From: Acidobacteriota bacterium
Lineage (GTDB): Bacteria; Acidobacteriota; Vicinamibacteria; Vicinamibacterales; UBA2999
Length of the DNA: 64,000 bases
NCBI GenBank assembly: GCA_020851565.1
Contig: JADZCN010000005.1
Coordinates: 1 to 64,000, forward strand
Direction of reading: 5' to 3'
This document shows, piece by piece, positions 18,146 to 27,421 of this stretch. The notes beneath the pieces are model-generated. The model was not told the DNA's origin. It ran no database searches and saw nothing but the letters and a program-made list of their open reading frames with translations. Every line of letters begins with the position of its first letter. Position 1 is the stretch's first letter. The translations under genes and the position numbers were made by a program.

Positions 18146-18843
18146 CGATCCTGATCGTAGGCGCGGGCCGGGCTGGCCTCGAAGTCGCCATCCAGCTGTC
18201 GCGCATCGGCCACGCCGTGACGATTGTCGATACCGACGCGGCCGTCACGCGCCGCGCCGCCGAGCAGTTCGGTCTCGTGGCGATTGCCGGCGACGCGACC
18301 ACGGCCGAAGTGCTCGACGACGCCGGGATCGGGCGGATGGACATCGTCGTGGCGATGCTGCGGCGCGATGCCGACAACCTCGCGGTGTCGCTGCTCGCCC
18401 GCGCCGCCGGCGTCGAACGGGTGATGGTGCGGATGCGGGACAACGCGTACCGGTCCGTCTATGCGAACGCGGGCATCGATCGCGTGCTCTCGGAAACGGA
18501 TCTCATCACCGGGGCGATCACGACGGCCGTCGAGCACGATGCCATCCGGCATGCGATGCTCATCGGTGACGGCGCGGCCATCGCGTTCGAACTGACGATT
18601 CCTGCCGGCAGTGTCGGGGCCGGCCGGACGGTGATGGAGCTGGCGGCCCGCCCCGATTTCCCGAAGTCCGTGGTCTTTGCGGCGTTATATCGCGACGAGG
18701 GCGGCGTCGAAGGCCCGCGCGGATCGTCGGTCATCGAGGCCGGCACGACCGTGCTGCTCGTCGCGCAGCGCGAAGAGGTCAGCCACGCGATTACCGCCCT
18801 GACGGCCCCGGTCGCGGACGTCGAGACCTTCCCGGGGAGATAG
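18142..18843 (+). CDS. TrkA-N/TrkA-C domain regulatory protein
   Basis: 233 residues. The Rossmann motif GAGRAGLEVA (residues 7-16) with acidic VDTD at the end of beta 2 fits NAD(H) binding of the TrkA-N (RCK) domain; residues 145-230 have the TrkA-C layout ending VLLVAQREE. Normally such proteins gate K+ channels or K+/H+ antiporters. Coupled by ATGA to the NhaP-type antiporter, so it most likely regulates that transporter by nucleotide or cation status. Confidence 0.9.
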   Translation: MTILIVGAGRAGLEVAIQLSRIGHAVTIVDTDAAVTRRAAEQFGLVAIAGDATTAEVLDDAGIGRMDIVVAMLRRDADNLAVSLLARAAGVERVMVRMRDNAYRSVYANAGIDRVLSETDLITGAITTAVEHDAIRHAMLIGDGAAIAFELTIPAGSVGAGRTVMELAARPDFPKSVVFAALYRDEGGVEGPRGSSVIEAGTTVLLVAQREEVSHAITALTAPVADVETFPGR

Positions 18844-18850
18844 GGCAGAC

Positions 18851-19453
18851 ATGTCCCCAGTCGTCGGCTGGCCGTCGGTGCTGGGAGTGAGTACCTTCGC
18901 TGCCGGCCTCTACGCGTATCGCGGCGTTCTGCACGCGCCAGCTGCCGCCGGGCCGTCGAGGCTGCTGGCGCTCGCGCCGGTATTCATCGCGTCGGCGCTG
19001 GCGACGTTTGCAGGCGAACACTTCACGCAGGCTCGCGAATTCTCAGAGTTGGTTCCGAAGTGGCTCCCGCTCCGCGTGCTGGTTACGTACTTCGTGGGCG
19101 TCTGTCTGCTGGCGGCGGCGCTCAGCTTCGTCGCCCGACGATACATGAGGTGGTCGGCTTCGATGCTGGCACTGCTGTGTGCCCTGTTCGTGCTGCTGCT
19201 GTATCTGCCCAGCGCCTTTGCGCATCCCGGAGTCCGCATCGCCTGGATCTTCCCGTTCCGCGAGGGGACGTTTGCGGTGGGCGCCTTCTGCGTGTTCCTG
19301 TCCGAAGCACGACGTCAGCATGGGTGCCGGCGCCGCATGTCATCGCCTACCTCACCGGCGTCGTTCGTGGCCGACACGCTGCTGTTTGCGGGCATGATGT
19401 TCGCGATCGCATGGGAGGTCGCCGCGCAAGTGCGGGTCGACGTGATGGGGTAG
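18851..19453 (+). CDS. DoxX-like membrane protein, probably internally damaged
   Basis: 200 residues with five or six hydrophobic segments. The part to about residue 150 reads as a DoxX-like protein (ALATFAGEHFTQAREFSE, LVPKWLPLRVLVTYFVG, LVLLLYLPSAFAHPG). Residues 155-172 (RRQHGCRRRMSSPTSPAS) are out of character, whereas another frame over the same bases reads SAWVPAPHVIAYLTGV, a sequence expected in DoxX proteins; the original frame then resumes with VADTLLFAGMMFAIAWEV. Two compensating indels or a short deletion may have occurred. It starts seven bases after the TrkA-N gene and may belong to that operon. Confidence 0.65.
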   Translation: MSPVVGWPSVLGVSTFAAGLYAYRGVLHAPAAAGPSRLLALAPVFIASALATFAGEHFTQAREFSELVPKWLPLRVLVTYFVGVCLLAAALSFVARRYMRWSASMLALLCALFVLLLYLPSAFAHPGVRIAWIFPFREGTFAVGAFCVFLSEARRQHGCRRRMSSPTSPASFVADTLLFAGMMFAIAWEVAAQVRVDVMG

Positions 19454-19464
19454 TGCCTGACCCC

Positions 19465-21750
19465 TCACTTGACGATGACGATGAGCTCGTTCGAGGCCGG
19501 GCCCGGGCCGAGCGCGCCCACGGCGTGGACACGGACGTAGTACACGCCGACCGGCACGTCGTCGAAGGTCAGAGACAGTTGCGCGGGACCGGCGGTCGCC
19601 TGCGCCAGGTTCGACAGGCCAGGAGCCGACCCTGCCCTGAGCACGTACCCCACTGGTGCTGTCTGGCCAGGGGGCGGGCTCCACTCGAGCGTCACGGTGG
19701 ACCCCGTGATGCGGCTCACGAGGTCGTGTGGCGGCAACGGCGGCGCTGGCACGTCACCCGAGTTGATCAACACCTCGTTCGAGGCAGGGCCGATTCCGTG
19801 CGCGTTCATTGCCCGGACGCGCACGAAGTAGAACCCCGCCGGGACCGGCACGACGGTCAGCGATCGCGCGTTCACGGCAATGGACGTGATGTCGGTGAGC
19901 CCGGTCGCCGAGCCGGCTTCCACGACATACCCCGTGATGCCAGCCGGAGCCCATGGCGTGCCCCACGTGAGCGTGAGACGCGGACCCGCCATCCAGCCCC
20001 CCAGGTCCGACGGAGCATCGGGTGGTGCCGGGGGTGAGGGCACCACGACCAGCTCTTCATCCGACGCCGGGCCAATGCCGTTGGCGTTCACGGCCCGCAC
20101 CCGGACGAAATAGCGGCCCGGCAGAACCGCGCCGACGACGAACTGCGTGACGGCCGTCGATGCCTGCACGAACGTCGTCCCCGGCGAGGCCCCGGCCTCC
20201 AGGAGGTAGGCCGCAGGCATCCCGCCCGATGACGGTGCGCCCCACGACAGCCAGACCCTCGACCCGTTGACTTGAGTTCGCAGGTTGTCGGGAGGGCCCG
20301 GCAGCAGGTCGTTTGCCACCGCGAAGTCGACGCCGCTCGTCGTCCCACCGCTTGCGACCGTGATGGCCGTTCCCAGAGTGGCCAACTCCTGCTCCGTGCA
20401 GTCCTGCGCCTGGCACCGCACATCGTCGAAGATCTCGTTCCGGTAACCCGGCACGGAGGTGTACGCGTAGTAGGTGCCCGCCGGCAGGCCGTTCACGACG
20501 TACGCACCTGTTTCGTAGTCGACCGTGTCGCGCCCGGCCGGACGGATTACGGAGCCCTGGCGTGTGTAGATGGAGACTGCACCCGTGATGGATTGGCCGG
20601 TGGCCGCATCGCGGACGACGCCGCTAATGGAGCCACCGGGCTCGAGTGCGAAGTCGCGGCCGCTTGTCGTGTTCCCGAGCGTCAGCGGAACGAGGGTGCC
20701 CTCCGCCAGATCGCATCCGCGTCCCGGGCAGGGAACGTCGTCGTAGAGCTCCGCCACGTGATTTCCCCCGATCGGCTCGGCGAGCAGAAGGTAGTTGCCG
20801 GCCGGCAGGGCGCCGGTCTCGTACGCACCGGTCGCATCGGTGTAGGCATCCGGGAACACCGGCGGTGGGGCACCTGGCGCCAACGCATACACCCGGACGC
20901 CCGCCAGGGGCATCATCGTGGCGGCGTCAGTGACAGTCCCCGTGATGCGCCCGCCGAAGTCCAGGGCGAAGTCGCGCCCGTCAGCCGTCACTCCCACGGC
21001 GACGTCGATGGGCGTGCCGGCGACGACGTGACTCGCTTCGCAGTGGCGGCCGCAGGCGACGTTATCGTAGACCTCGTTGAGGTACCCGGACGACGTGAGG
21101 GCGTCGGTCCACGCGTGGTAGCGTCCCGGCGGCAGGCCCTCGATGACGTATCGTCCGGAGGCATCGGTCCGGGCCTCCTTCCAGCCGACCGTTTGACCGT
21201 TGCTCACCAGAGTGGCCCACACAGTTACCCCGGCGAGTGGCGCCGAGGTCCGGGCGTCCGTGAGGGTTCCCGCGATCGCGCCGCCGCGATGGAGCTCGAA
21301 ATCGGCTCTCACCGTGCCGCCTGGCGTGACGACGAGTGGTGTACCGCTGGACAGCGCCGTGCCGATCGAGCAGGTGCCGGGGCACAGGATGTCCGAGAAG
21401 ATCTCGTCGACGTACGCACGGCTCGCCCCAATGCCGACGGTGAACAAGTAGTAGACGCCGGGGTTGACCGTGCTGCGTGCGTTGCCGTTGGCGTCGGTCG
21501 TCATCATTGGGGCGCGGCACCAGGCCCCTTCCTCCACGCAGATCCCGATCCCGGTAACGATTGGAGCCCGGGTGATGGCATCGCGAACGGTGATGTTGAT
21601 GACACCCGACTGGGCCAGCACAGGCGCCGCCCACCAGAGCAGGGCGCCCAGGAGCCACAGCGTGCGCCAGGCTGCCGTCTCCATTCGGGGTCGTGCCGCG
21701 ACGGAATGACGACGATCAGAGAATCGAACGGATGCGAGGGGACTCTCCAT
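19465..21750 (-). CDS. Secreted Cna-B/carboxypeptidase-regulatory-like repeat protein with three FN3 domains
   Basis: 761 residues from the ATG at 21750, chosen for its GGAGGA site six bases upstream; a later ATG at 21684 would give a shorter signal. The signal ends ...APVLAQ near residue 47. About four beta-sandwich repeats follow, each of the form GTVTDAxTxxPLAGVxV ... GLPxGxYYA, and each ends with a two-cysteine loop (for example ILCPGTC, VACGRHC, VPCPGRGC, VRCQAQDC). Three FN3 domains (about residues 445-761) close the protein. Such proteins are extracellular adhesins or carbohydrate-binding scaffolds; no catalytic domain is present. Confidence 0.85.
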   Translation of the reverse strand: MESPLASVRFSDRRHSVAARPRMETAAWRTLWLLGALLWWAAPVLAQSGVINITVRDAITRAPIVTGIGICVEEGAWCRAPMMTTDANGNARSTVNPGVYYLFTVGIGASRAYVDEIFSDILCPGTCSIGTALSSGTPLVVTPGGTVRADFELHRGGAIAGTLTDARTSAPLAGVTVWATLVSNGQTVGWKEARTDASGRYVIEGLPPGRYHAWTDALTSSGYLNEVYDNVACGRHCEASHVVAGTPIDVAVGVTADGRDFALDFGGRITGTVTDAATMMPLAGVRVYALAPGAPPPVFPDAYTDATGAYETGALPAGNYLLLAEPIGGNHVAELYDDVPCPGRGCDLAEGTLVPLTLGNTTSGRDFALEPGGSISGVVRDAATGQSITGAVSIYTRQGSVIRPAGRDTVDYETGAYVVNGLPAGTYYAYTSVPGYRNEIFDDVRCQAQDCTEQELATLGTAITVASGGTTSGVDFAVANDLLPGPPDNLRTQVNGSRVWLSWGAPSSGGMPAAYLLEAGASPGTTFVQASTAVTQFVVGAVLPGRYFVRVRAVNANGIGPASDEELVVVPSPPAPPDAPSDLGGWMAGPRLTLTWGTPWAPAGITGYVVEAGSATGLTDITSIAVNARSLTVVPVPAGFYFVRVRAMNAHGIGPASNEVLINSGDVPAPPLPPHDLVSRITGSTVTLEWSPPPGQTAPVGYVLRAGSAPGLSNLAQATAGPAQLSLTFDDVPVGVYYVRVHAVGALGPGPASNELIVIVK

Positions 21751-22186
21751 GGCAGTCCTCCGAAACGCGTTCCTGGGCCGATCTGACGGCCACCCATCGG
21801 ACGCGGCGCGCGCGCCGCAGGGATCCGTCCAGGCTGACGAGAGGCAAAGGCCGTTCCACGGCCCGTATTCGGAAACGGGCCACGCCAACGGCGCCCCGGA
21901 CGGAGATCAGCGGCAGCCCGTCGGAGGTCGCCGGGAAGCCGCCAGTCCGCGGATCACCGAGCTCGGCAGTCCGCGTCGTCGGGGCCTCGATCGATGTTGA
22001 TGCGTAACGTGCTGCAGTCGCTGAGGTTGTTGGGTTTCTTGGTGAGCCGCTACTGCGAGGGTAGGAACCAGATCGTATGTTGGCTGCGGCGGACGCGTTG
22101 CGCCAGATTCGACGGACGGACGAATGAAGACGTACGTTCTTGCGGCCCTCGTGTCTTGCCAACGCGGAATGTGCGTTCCTCAGACA

Positions 22187-22205
22187 CTACTGGCGTCGCC
22201 AGTAG
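22187..22205. repeat. Palindrome CTACTGGCG-T-CGCCAGTAG
   Basis: Nine-base perfect arms around a single T. It lies 98 bases before the abrB-type antitoxin start, so it could be a distal operator or a recombination mark. There is no T-run to suggest termination. Confidence 0.45.
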
Positions 22206-22263
22206 ACGGCGTTCTCGAAGTCCGAGTGCTGCATCGGGCGTTAGCGCCAGTCGGCGATCGATG

Positions 22264-22291
22264 CGATAATCGTACGACGATACATTTATCG
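22264..22291. promoter_or_regulatory. Operator candidate: CGATAA/TTATCG arms flanking TCGTACGA
   Basis: CGATAA at 22264-22269 pairs with TTATCG at 22286-22291, and the self-complementary TCGTACGA lies between. It ends 12 bases before the antitoxin ATG, the usual position for VapB/AbrB autorepression. The AT-rich stretch here probably also holds the -10 element. Confidence 0.45.
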
Positions 22292-22302
22292 ATGAGGTTC
22301 TG

Positions 22303-22509
22303 ATGGACACGGTTACCATTTCTCCCAAGTTCCAGGTGGTCATTCCCAAGGAGATCCGGTCGCGCCTCAAGCTCCGTGCGGGGCAGAAGGTGCATGCCAT
22401 GGTCTACGACGACCGCATCGAACTCGTACCGGTGCGACCGGCCAGGCAGCTCAAGGGTTTCCTGCGCGGCATCGATACCACCGTGACGCGCGAGCGGGAC
22501 CGCGTGTGA
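22303..22509 (+). CDS. vapB: AbrB/SpoVT-type antitoxin
   Basis: 68 residues. The N-terminus MDTVTISPKFQVVIPKEIR is the swapped-hairpin AbrB DNA-binding domain (K.QVVIPKEIR core); the C-terminal 25 residues are the toxin-binding segment. The TGA overlaps the GTG of the downstream PIN toxin. A different antitoxin fold from the RHH genes at 6806 and 10892, so the window carries at least two antitoxin types. Confidence 0.92.
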   Translation: MDTVTISPKFQVVIPKEIRSRLKLRAGQKVHAMVYDDRIELVPVRPARQLKGFLRGIDTTVTRERDRV

Positions 22510-22883
22510 ACGTCGTCGATTCATCCGGCTGGCTGGAATACTTCGCTGACGGGCCCAATGCTGCGTTCTTCGCGGCGGCGATCGAGAAGCCCGCGGCCCT
22601 GGTCGTGCCCACGATCAGCCTCTACGAGGTGTTCAAGCGGGTACTGCAGCAGCGCGACCTCGGCGCTGCCCTGCAGGTGGTGGCTGTAATGCGGCAGGGG
22701 AAGGTCGTGGAACTGACCGAGGCGCTCGCCCTGTCTGCGGCGCGATTGTCGGTGAAGCACGGCCTGCCGATGGCTGACGCCATCATGCTCGCCACGGCGC
22801 AGGCGGCTGACGCGACGATGTGGACGCAGGACGCCGACTTCGAGGCCCTGCCAGGCGTCCGGTACGTGGCCAGAAAGCCCTGA
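22506..22883 (+). CDS. vapC: VapC-type PIN-domain toxin
   Basis: 125 residues from the GTG that overlaps the antitoxin stop (GTGA). PIN catalytic acids: Asp5 (VVDSSGWLEYF), Glu41 (ISLYEVFKR), Asp91 (PMADAIML) and Asp109 (TQDADF). Expected to be an RNase neutralised by the coupled AbrB-type antitoxin. Complete, with no sign of decay. It is the last chromosomal gene before the accessory island. Confidence 0.93.
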   Translation: MNVVDSSGWLEYFADGPNAAFFAAAIEKPAALVVPTISLYEVFKRVLQQRDLGAALQVVAVMRQGKVVELTEALALSAARLSVKHGLPMADAIMLATAQAADATMWTQDADFEALPGVRYVARKP

Positions 22884-22912
22884 GAGGCCGTCCCGGCGGT
22901 GTCGATGAGCCA

Positions 22913-23119
22913 GTTGCCTGCCGTGAGCAGCACTCCCGCCTCGTGAAACTTCACGACGAGTTGCTCGTCGAAGGCGTATGCGCGGTTCGCGGGCCATTGC
23001 AGATCTTTCGGAGGCGACCACGGAAACGGCTTGCCTTCCCGCTCCTGTCGCAGTCGTTCGAACGCATATTGCGGCTCGAGGCGTTGGAGCACCGTCGGGT
23101 CGGAGCCGGCTTCCGAGAC
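22913..23119 (-). pseudogene. Fragment resembling an amidohydrolase C-terminal region
   Basis: A 69-codon open segment on the minus strand with protein-like composition (YAFERLRQEREGKPFPWSP ... FHEAGVLLTAGN). The last part resembles the strand before the final metal Asp in amidohydrolases (AGVxLLAGTD), but the frame then drifts into unrelated sequence and no start or stop of the parent gene exists nearby. Identity is uncertain; loss of the rest of the gene may mark the edge of the accessory island. Confidence 0.4.
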
Positions 23120-23711
23120 GTGTGGTGGGCGGCGCGAACATCGCGTGAACCTTCACGCCGGTCCGGGTGTCGCGCGAAGCGGGCAAAGGCACCGCAAAAT
23201 ATCCGGCGGTGACAGCAGGGCGGCCGTGACCGAGGGAACCGGCCGAGCCGCATGGCGCCACGCGGTTCGCTGGCGGCCCTGGCGACGGCGGAGGGGTTCA
23301 CCGGGAGAGCTGGGCCAGATCCCCCAGCTCGTCCCGGGTCACCCCGGGAGGCTATGTCAGCCGCGCCTCCGGCCGCAAGGCAGCCCGGGAAGAACGGGCC
23401 GCAGCTGCCGAATGAAATCACGGGAACATGGTGAGCCGCATTTTCGCCAGTTGGAACCAGCTGGACGGGTGGCTGCGGGCTGTGGACCGCCTCAGGCGGG
23501 CGGCGTAGGACGCCTTGACCGGCCCGCTTGGTTCGAGAAGTAACGGGGGGGGGCACGGAACTGCTTCCACTGTAAAGCATTGGGTGTGCGAGACTTGCCG
23601 CCCTCTCACCGCACTGCACTCTCTCGCCGGTCGGTGCATCACGCGCTTGACAAGCAACCGCCAGGCTGACTCGGCTCAGGTTGAGGCTATACTCTCCGAT
23701 TTCGAGACCAG
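23120..23711. other. Intergenic region, about 590 bases, no gene seen
   Basis: Contains GC-rich debris, a run of nine G at about 23545 and an abrupt composition shift near 23560-23700, where the island begins. A TATACT at 23688-23693 lies 18 bases before the methyltransferase ATG and may be its -10 element; TTGACA at 23647-23652 is too far (35 bases) to be its partner. Confidence 0.5.
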
Positions 23712-24801
23712 ATGGGCGAAACGCTAACAGCCGTCGACATCTTTGCGGGTGCCGGAGGACTGAGCCTCGGTGCCAAGCGGGCCGGATTTCAAGTGCCGGT
23801 TGCGGTGGAGTTGGACGGCAACGTCACGCCGACCTATCTGAAGAACCACGCGGGAACCACCGTGCTGCAGACGGATGTCCGCCTCCTGAACGGGGCCGAG
23901 GTCTTGCGGCTTGTACCCTCGGGCCACGTCGATCTGCTGATGGGGTGTGCCCCCTGCCAGGGGTTCTGCTCGCTAACCGCAAAGAACCAGCGTAGAGACC
24001 CGCGGAACGGCCTCGTGAGTGAGATGGCTCGCCTTGTCGACGAGATGATGCCTGACGCGGTCCTCATGGAGAACGTGCCCGGTCTGGCCACCCGCGGCGA
24101 CGAGCTTCTTGCCGCCTTCATCAGCCGGCTTCGCCGAGCTGGTTACAAGCCCAACTGGTGGAACGTGCAGATGGCCGACTACGGCGTGCCGCAGAACCGA
24201 CGCCGGCTCGTGCTCCTTGCCGGCCGTGGGTTTGAGATCGATCTACCGCTGCCTTCCCACGCTAGGACGGCCACGAACGACCGCCCGGCGTGGAGAACGC
24301 TTCGAGACGCGATCTATGGCACGTCCGCTCCTCATCGCTTCGACCGAACTCGAACGGTCGGAGGACCGAGAAGAGTCAATTGGCACGTCGTTCCGTCAGC
24401 TCCATCCCACTACGCGATCCCGGCTGCGCGCGGCCATGCCCGGTCAGATGCGCATCGATCTCGACGAAGCGTTGTTGCCGGCGTGCCACCGCGACGGCTA
24501 TGACGGCTTCCGGAACGTTTACATGCGAATGGCTTGGGACGCGCCCTCGCCGACCATCACTGCTGGTTGCACCACGCCTGCAAAAGGTCGATTCGGCCAT
24601 CCTGACCGCCGAAGGACGACCATTTCGGTCCGTGAGGCGGCCACGATTCAGACCTTCCCCCCGGATTTCGAGTTCGAGACCGACAAGATGGACACGGTCT
24701 GCCAGATGATCGGCAACGCCGTCCCACCCTTGTTCGCTGAGCGGTTAGCCAAGCACCTGCGATCCGCGCTGCAGGCCAATCGGGCCACGGCTCGACGTTG
24801 A
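23712..24801 (+). pseudogene. dcm: C5-cytosine DNA methyltransferase, split by a one-base frameshift
   Basis: All C5-methyltransferase motifs are present but in two frames. Frame one carries motif I (DIFAGAGGLSLG), IV (GCAPCQGF, nucleophile Cys), VI (ENVPGL) and VIII (QNRRRLVLL). At 24393-24394 the reading must move by one base to continue ...NWHVV-RQLHPTTRSRLRAA and on to motif IX/X (ATIQTFPPDF, GNAVPP). One extra C in the CC at that position accounts for it. A repaired protein would be 363 residues. The target-recognition region is short. The final TGA overlaps the TTG start of the ATPase gene. Confidence 0.85.
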
Positions 24802-25849
24802 GGACAAGCGAGTACTCCGTGACTGAAGCCGCCCTCGTACTGAAGTACAGCCACAACATCGTCGAGCACCTGGGCTTGAAGCTCTACCAGAACAAGCCCA
24901 CGAACGTGATTGCCGAGGTCGTGTCGAATGCGTGGGATGCCGATGCGACTCGTGTCGACGTCAACCTGGCGATGGAGGCGACCTCGCGCTGGATCGCCGT
25001 TCATGACGACGGCCATGGGATGACCAGGGACGAACTGGCCACGTCGTACTTGATCATCGGTCGTGGTCGACGGACGAAAGCGGACGACACGTCACGAAGC
25101 GGTCGTCGCTTGATGGGGCGCAAAGGAATCGGGAAGCTGGCGCCATTCGGTATTGCGCGCCACATGGACGTGCTCACCGCTACTGTGACCCGCGGCAAGT
25201 CGTGCGTCTACTGGCTCAGGTTCGACTTGACGCAGCTCCTGGGGCAAGGAGACGAGTCGGTAACGTATACGCCCGATGTCATCGCGAACGGGCTTCCCCT
25301 CTCGGATCTGCCGACCGACAAAGATCCGACTGGCGGGCAGGTCCAGCAATGGCACGCGCGGCTGGGGACCTCGGGAACGGGCACGCTCGTGCTCATGACG
25401 GACCTTTCACTGGGGCGAGCGATCAGTTCCCAGCAGTTGCTCAACTCGCTCGGTCACCGCTTCACGATTGCCGCCAGCGGCGCGTTCAGCGTCCACGTCA
25501 ACGGAGAGCTGGCGACGAGCGACAACATGCTGCCCGAGTTCGATTTTCGGATTCCGGATGCGGGCCAGATCACTGAGTCCGTCGATGGCAGGGACGTACG
25601 GTACTGGATAGGATTCGTGAAGCGCGCAGACTGGCCCGCTGACCAGGCCGGCGTCGGAGTATATGCGCACGGCAAGATTGCACAGGACCGCCCATTCACA
25701 TTCGGAGTGAAGGGCAAGGAAATCTTCACGCGCTACATGTTCGGTGTCGTCGAGGCAGAGTGGCTGGACGAACTCGAGTCCGATGTGATTTCCACGGATC
25801 GCACGAACGTGAATTGGGACGTCGCGGAAACCAAAGCCCTCTGCTGGGC
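24798..25849 (+). pseudogene. GHKL ATPase (MutL/MORC-like), 5' part of an interrupted gene
   Basis: Begins at a TTG overlapping the methyltransferase stop (TTGA). The ATP-binding Bergerat fold is clear: N-box EVVSNAWDADA, G1 DDGHGMT, and G2 MGRKGIGKLAPFG, followed by an S5-like transducer region (STDRTNVNWD). The frame is then cut by an IS21-type element and ends in IS sequence at 25907; the other half resumes at about 28340. The uninterrupted protein would be about 700 residues. GHKL ATPases of MutL/MORC type are known from restriction-modification operons, which fits its coupling to the methyltransferase. Confidence 0.85.
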
Positions 25850-25942
25850 GCGCCGCTCGGAAAGTGATCCACTCGCCGCTCAGAAACTGATCCACCTGGA
25901 AGCCTGAGGGCGGTTGCCCGAAGCGTGGGCTTCGGGTCCGCT

Positions 25943-27421
25943 GTGAGGGTGCTCACAGTGGATCTGGTACATGTCATTCGTCACAAGGTGTTGGTGGAGG
26001 GCCGGAGCCAGCGGGCGGTGGCCCGGGAGCTGGGGGTCTCGCGGCTGACCGTCAAGAAGTACCTCCAGGAGGCGGTCCCGGTGCGCCGGGAGACGGGACC
26101 GCGGGCCCGTCCGGTGTGGGCGAAGGTGGGTCCCCGCCTCGAGGCGCTCCTCGCGGCGTCGAAGGACTGGACGGGGGGCAAGCAGCAGCTCACGGCCACG
26201 CGCCTGCACGAGTTGCTGGTCGCTGAGGGGCATCAGGTGGGCGCGTCGCTCGTCAAAGCGGCGGTGGCGGAGTGGAAGCGCCAGCGGCGGGAGGTGTTCG
26301 TGCCGCTGACGTATCGGCCCGGTGACCTGGCGGAGGTCGACTTCTTCGAGGTGTTGGTCGACGTCGACGGGACGCGCCGGAAGGCGTGGCTCTTCCTCAT
26401 GCGGCTGATGTATTCGGGCCGCGACTTCGCCTGGATCTACGAGCGCCAGGATCAGGTCAGCTTTCTCGACGGCCACGTGCGGGCCTTCGCGCACTTTGGG
26501 GGGATCCCGGCCCGCGTCGCGTACGACAATCTGAAAGCCGCCGTCGTACGCATCCTGGTGGGCGGGGCGCGGACGCTGACGCCACGGTTTGCCGCCCTCG
26601 CCTCGCACTATCTCGTCGAGCCATGCTTCTGTCGGCCGGGCGAGGGCCATGACAAGGGCGGCGTCGAGAGCCGCGGCCAGGCCGTGCGCCGACAGGCGCT
26701 GACCCCCATCCCGAGCGGGCCGACGCTGGAGGCGATCAATACGACGCTGCTCGCGCAGATGGACGCGCGGCTCACCCTGGGCCGGGATGGGGCCGGAGAG
26801 ACGATCGGGACCCGCTTTGCCGTCGAGGCGGCGGCCTGGCGTCCCGTCCCCGCGCCGTTTGTGGCCGAGGCGACGACGGTCGTCAGCGTCTCGCCGCGGG
26901 CCCTGGTGCGGCTGGCGGGGGCGACGTACTCGGTCCCCTGTCGCTGGGCCGGGCTTGACCTCATGGCCCGGGTCGGGGCGACCACGGTGACCATCGTCGG
27001 GCGCGACGGCACGCGCATCCCGCATCCCCGGAAACGCTTCGGCGAGCGGTCGATCGACTACCGGCACTACCTGCCGGAGCTCGCCAAGAAGCCGCAGGCC
27101 GTGCGGCAGGTGCTGCCCGAGCTGCTGCGCGATCTCGGCGATCCGTTTCCCGCGGTCTGGGCGCACTTCCAGGGCGCCCATCCCGATCGGGAAGCCGCCC
27201 GGCTCCTGGCCAAGGTGCTCGGGCAGATTGAGGTCCACGGCCTCGCGCACGTGGCCACCACCCTCGCGGCCGCGCTGGCGACGGGCACCTCGCTCCTCGG
27301 GGCGCTGCGACCGGCGGTCCCGCCCGCGCCCATCGACGTGCCGGCGGCGCTCCGCGATCTCGACATCGGCCGCGGCTGTGCCGCCGACTACGACCGCTGG
27401 CTCACGGAGGCGCCGGTATGA
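25943..27421 (+). CDS. istA: IS21 transposase IstA
   Basis: 492 residues from a GTG at 25943 (VRVLTVDLVHVIRHK); GTG codons at 25925 and 25949 are also possible. An N-terminal helix-turn-helix (SQRAVARELGVSRLTVKKYL) precedes an rve-type DDE core, with acidic residues in AEVDFFEVLVD, RVAYDNLKAAV and GHDKGGVES. It binds the terminal repeats and cuts and joins DNA with IstB. Stop overlaps istB (ATGA). No frameshift is visible, so the element may still be active. Confidence 0.95.
   Translation: MRVLTVDLVHVIRHKVLVEGRSQRAVARELGVSRLTVKKYLQEAVPVRRETGPRARPVWAKVGPRLEALLAASKDWTGGKQQLTATRLHELLVAEGHQVGASLVKAAVAEWKRQRREVFVPLTYRPGDLAEVDFFEVLVDVDGTRRKAWLFLMRLMYSGRDFAWIYERQDQVSFLDGHVRAFAHFGGIPARVAYDNLKAAVVRILVGGARTLTPRFAALASHYLVEPCFCRPGEGHDKGGVESRGQAVRRQALTPIPSGPTLEAINTTLLAQMDARLTLGRDGAGETIGTRFAVEAAAWRPVPAPFVAEATTVVSVSPRALVRLAGATYSVPCRWAGLDLMARVGATTVTIVGRDGTRIPHPRKRFGERSIDYRHYLPELAKKPQAVRQVLPELLRDLGDPFPAVWAHFQGAHPDREAARLLAKVLGQIEVHGLAHVATTLAAALATGTSLLGALRPAVPPAPIDVPAALRDLDIGRGCAADYDRWLTEAPV

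Larger units (their letters stand above)
21751..22302. other. Intergenic region, 552 bases, no gene supported
   Basis: Holds the leader of the minus-strand secreted protein gene and, on the right, the operator region of the AbrB-type antitoxin. Base composition falls towards 22300. A weak long minus frame here has Arg-rich shadow composition and no initiation signals. A 19-base near-perfect palindrome lies at 22187-22205. Confidence 0.5.

Noticed and set aside
21716..22162. Minus-strand gene of about 148 codons upstream of the secreted protein
   Set aside because: No ribosome site or domain; it overlaps the leader of the gene at 19465-21750.
22215..22250. Integron attC-like sequence (GGGCGTTAGC)
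   Set aside because: Only a seven-base resemblance, no paired R'' site and no integron integrase in the window.
23647..23693. Consensus promoter TTGACA and TATACT before the methyltransferase
   Set aside because: The spacer is 35 bases, twice the workable length; only the -10 is retained as a possibility.
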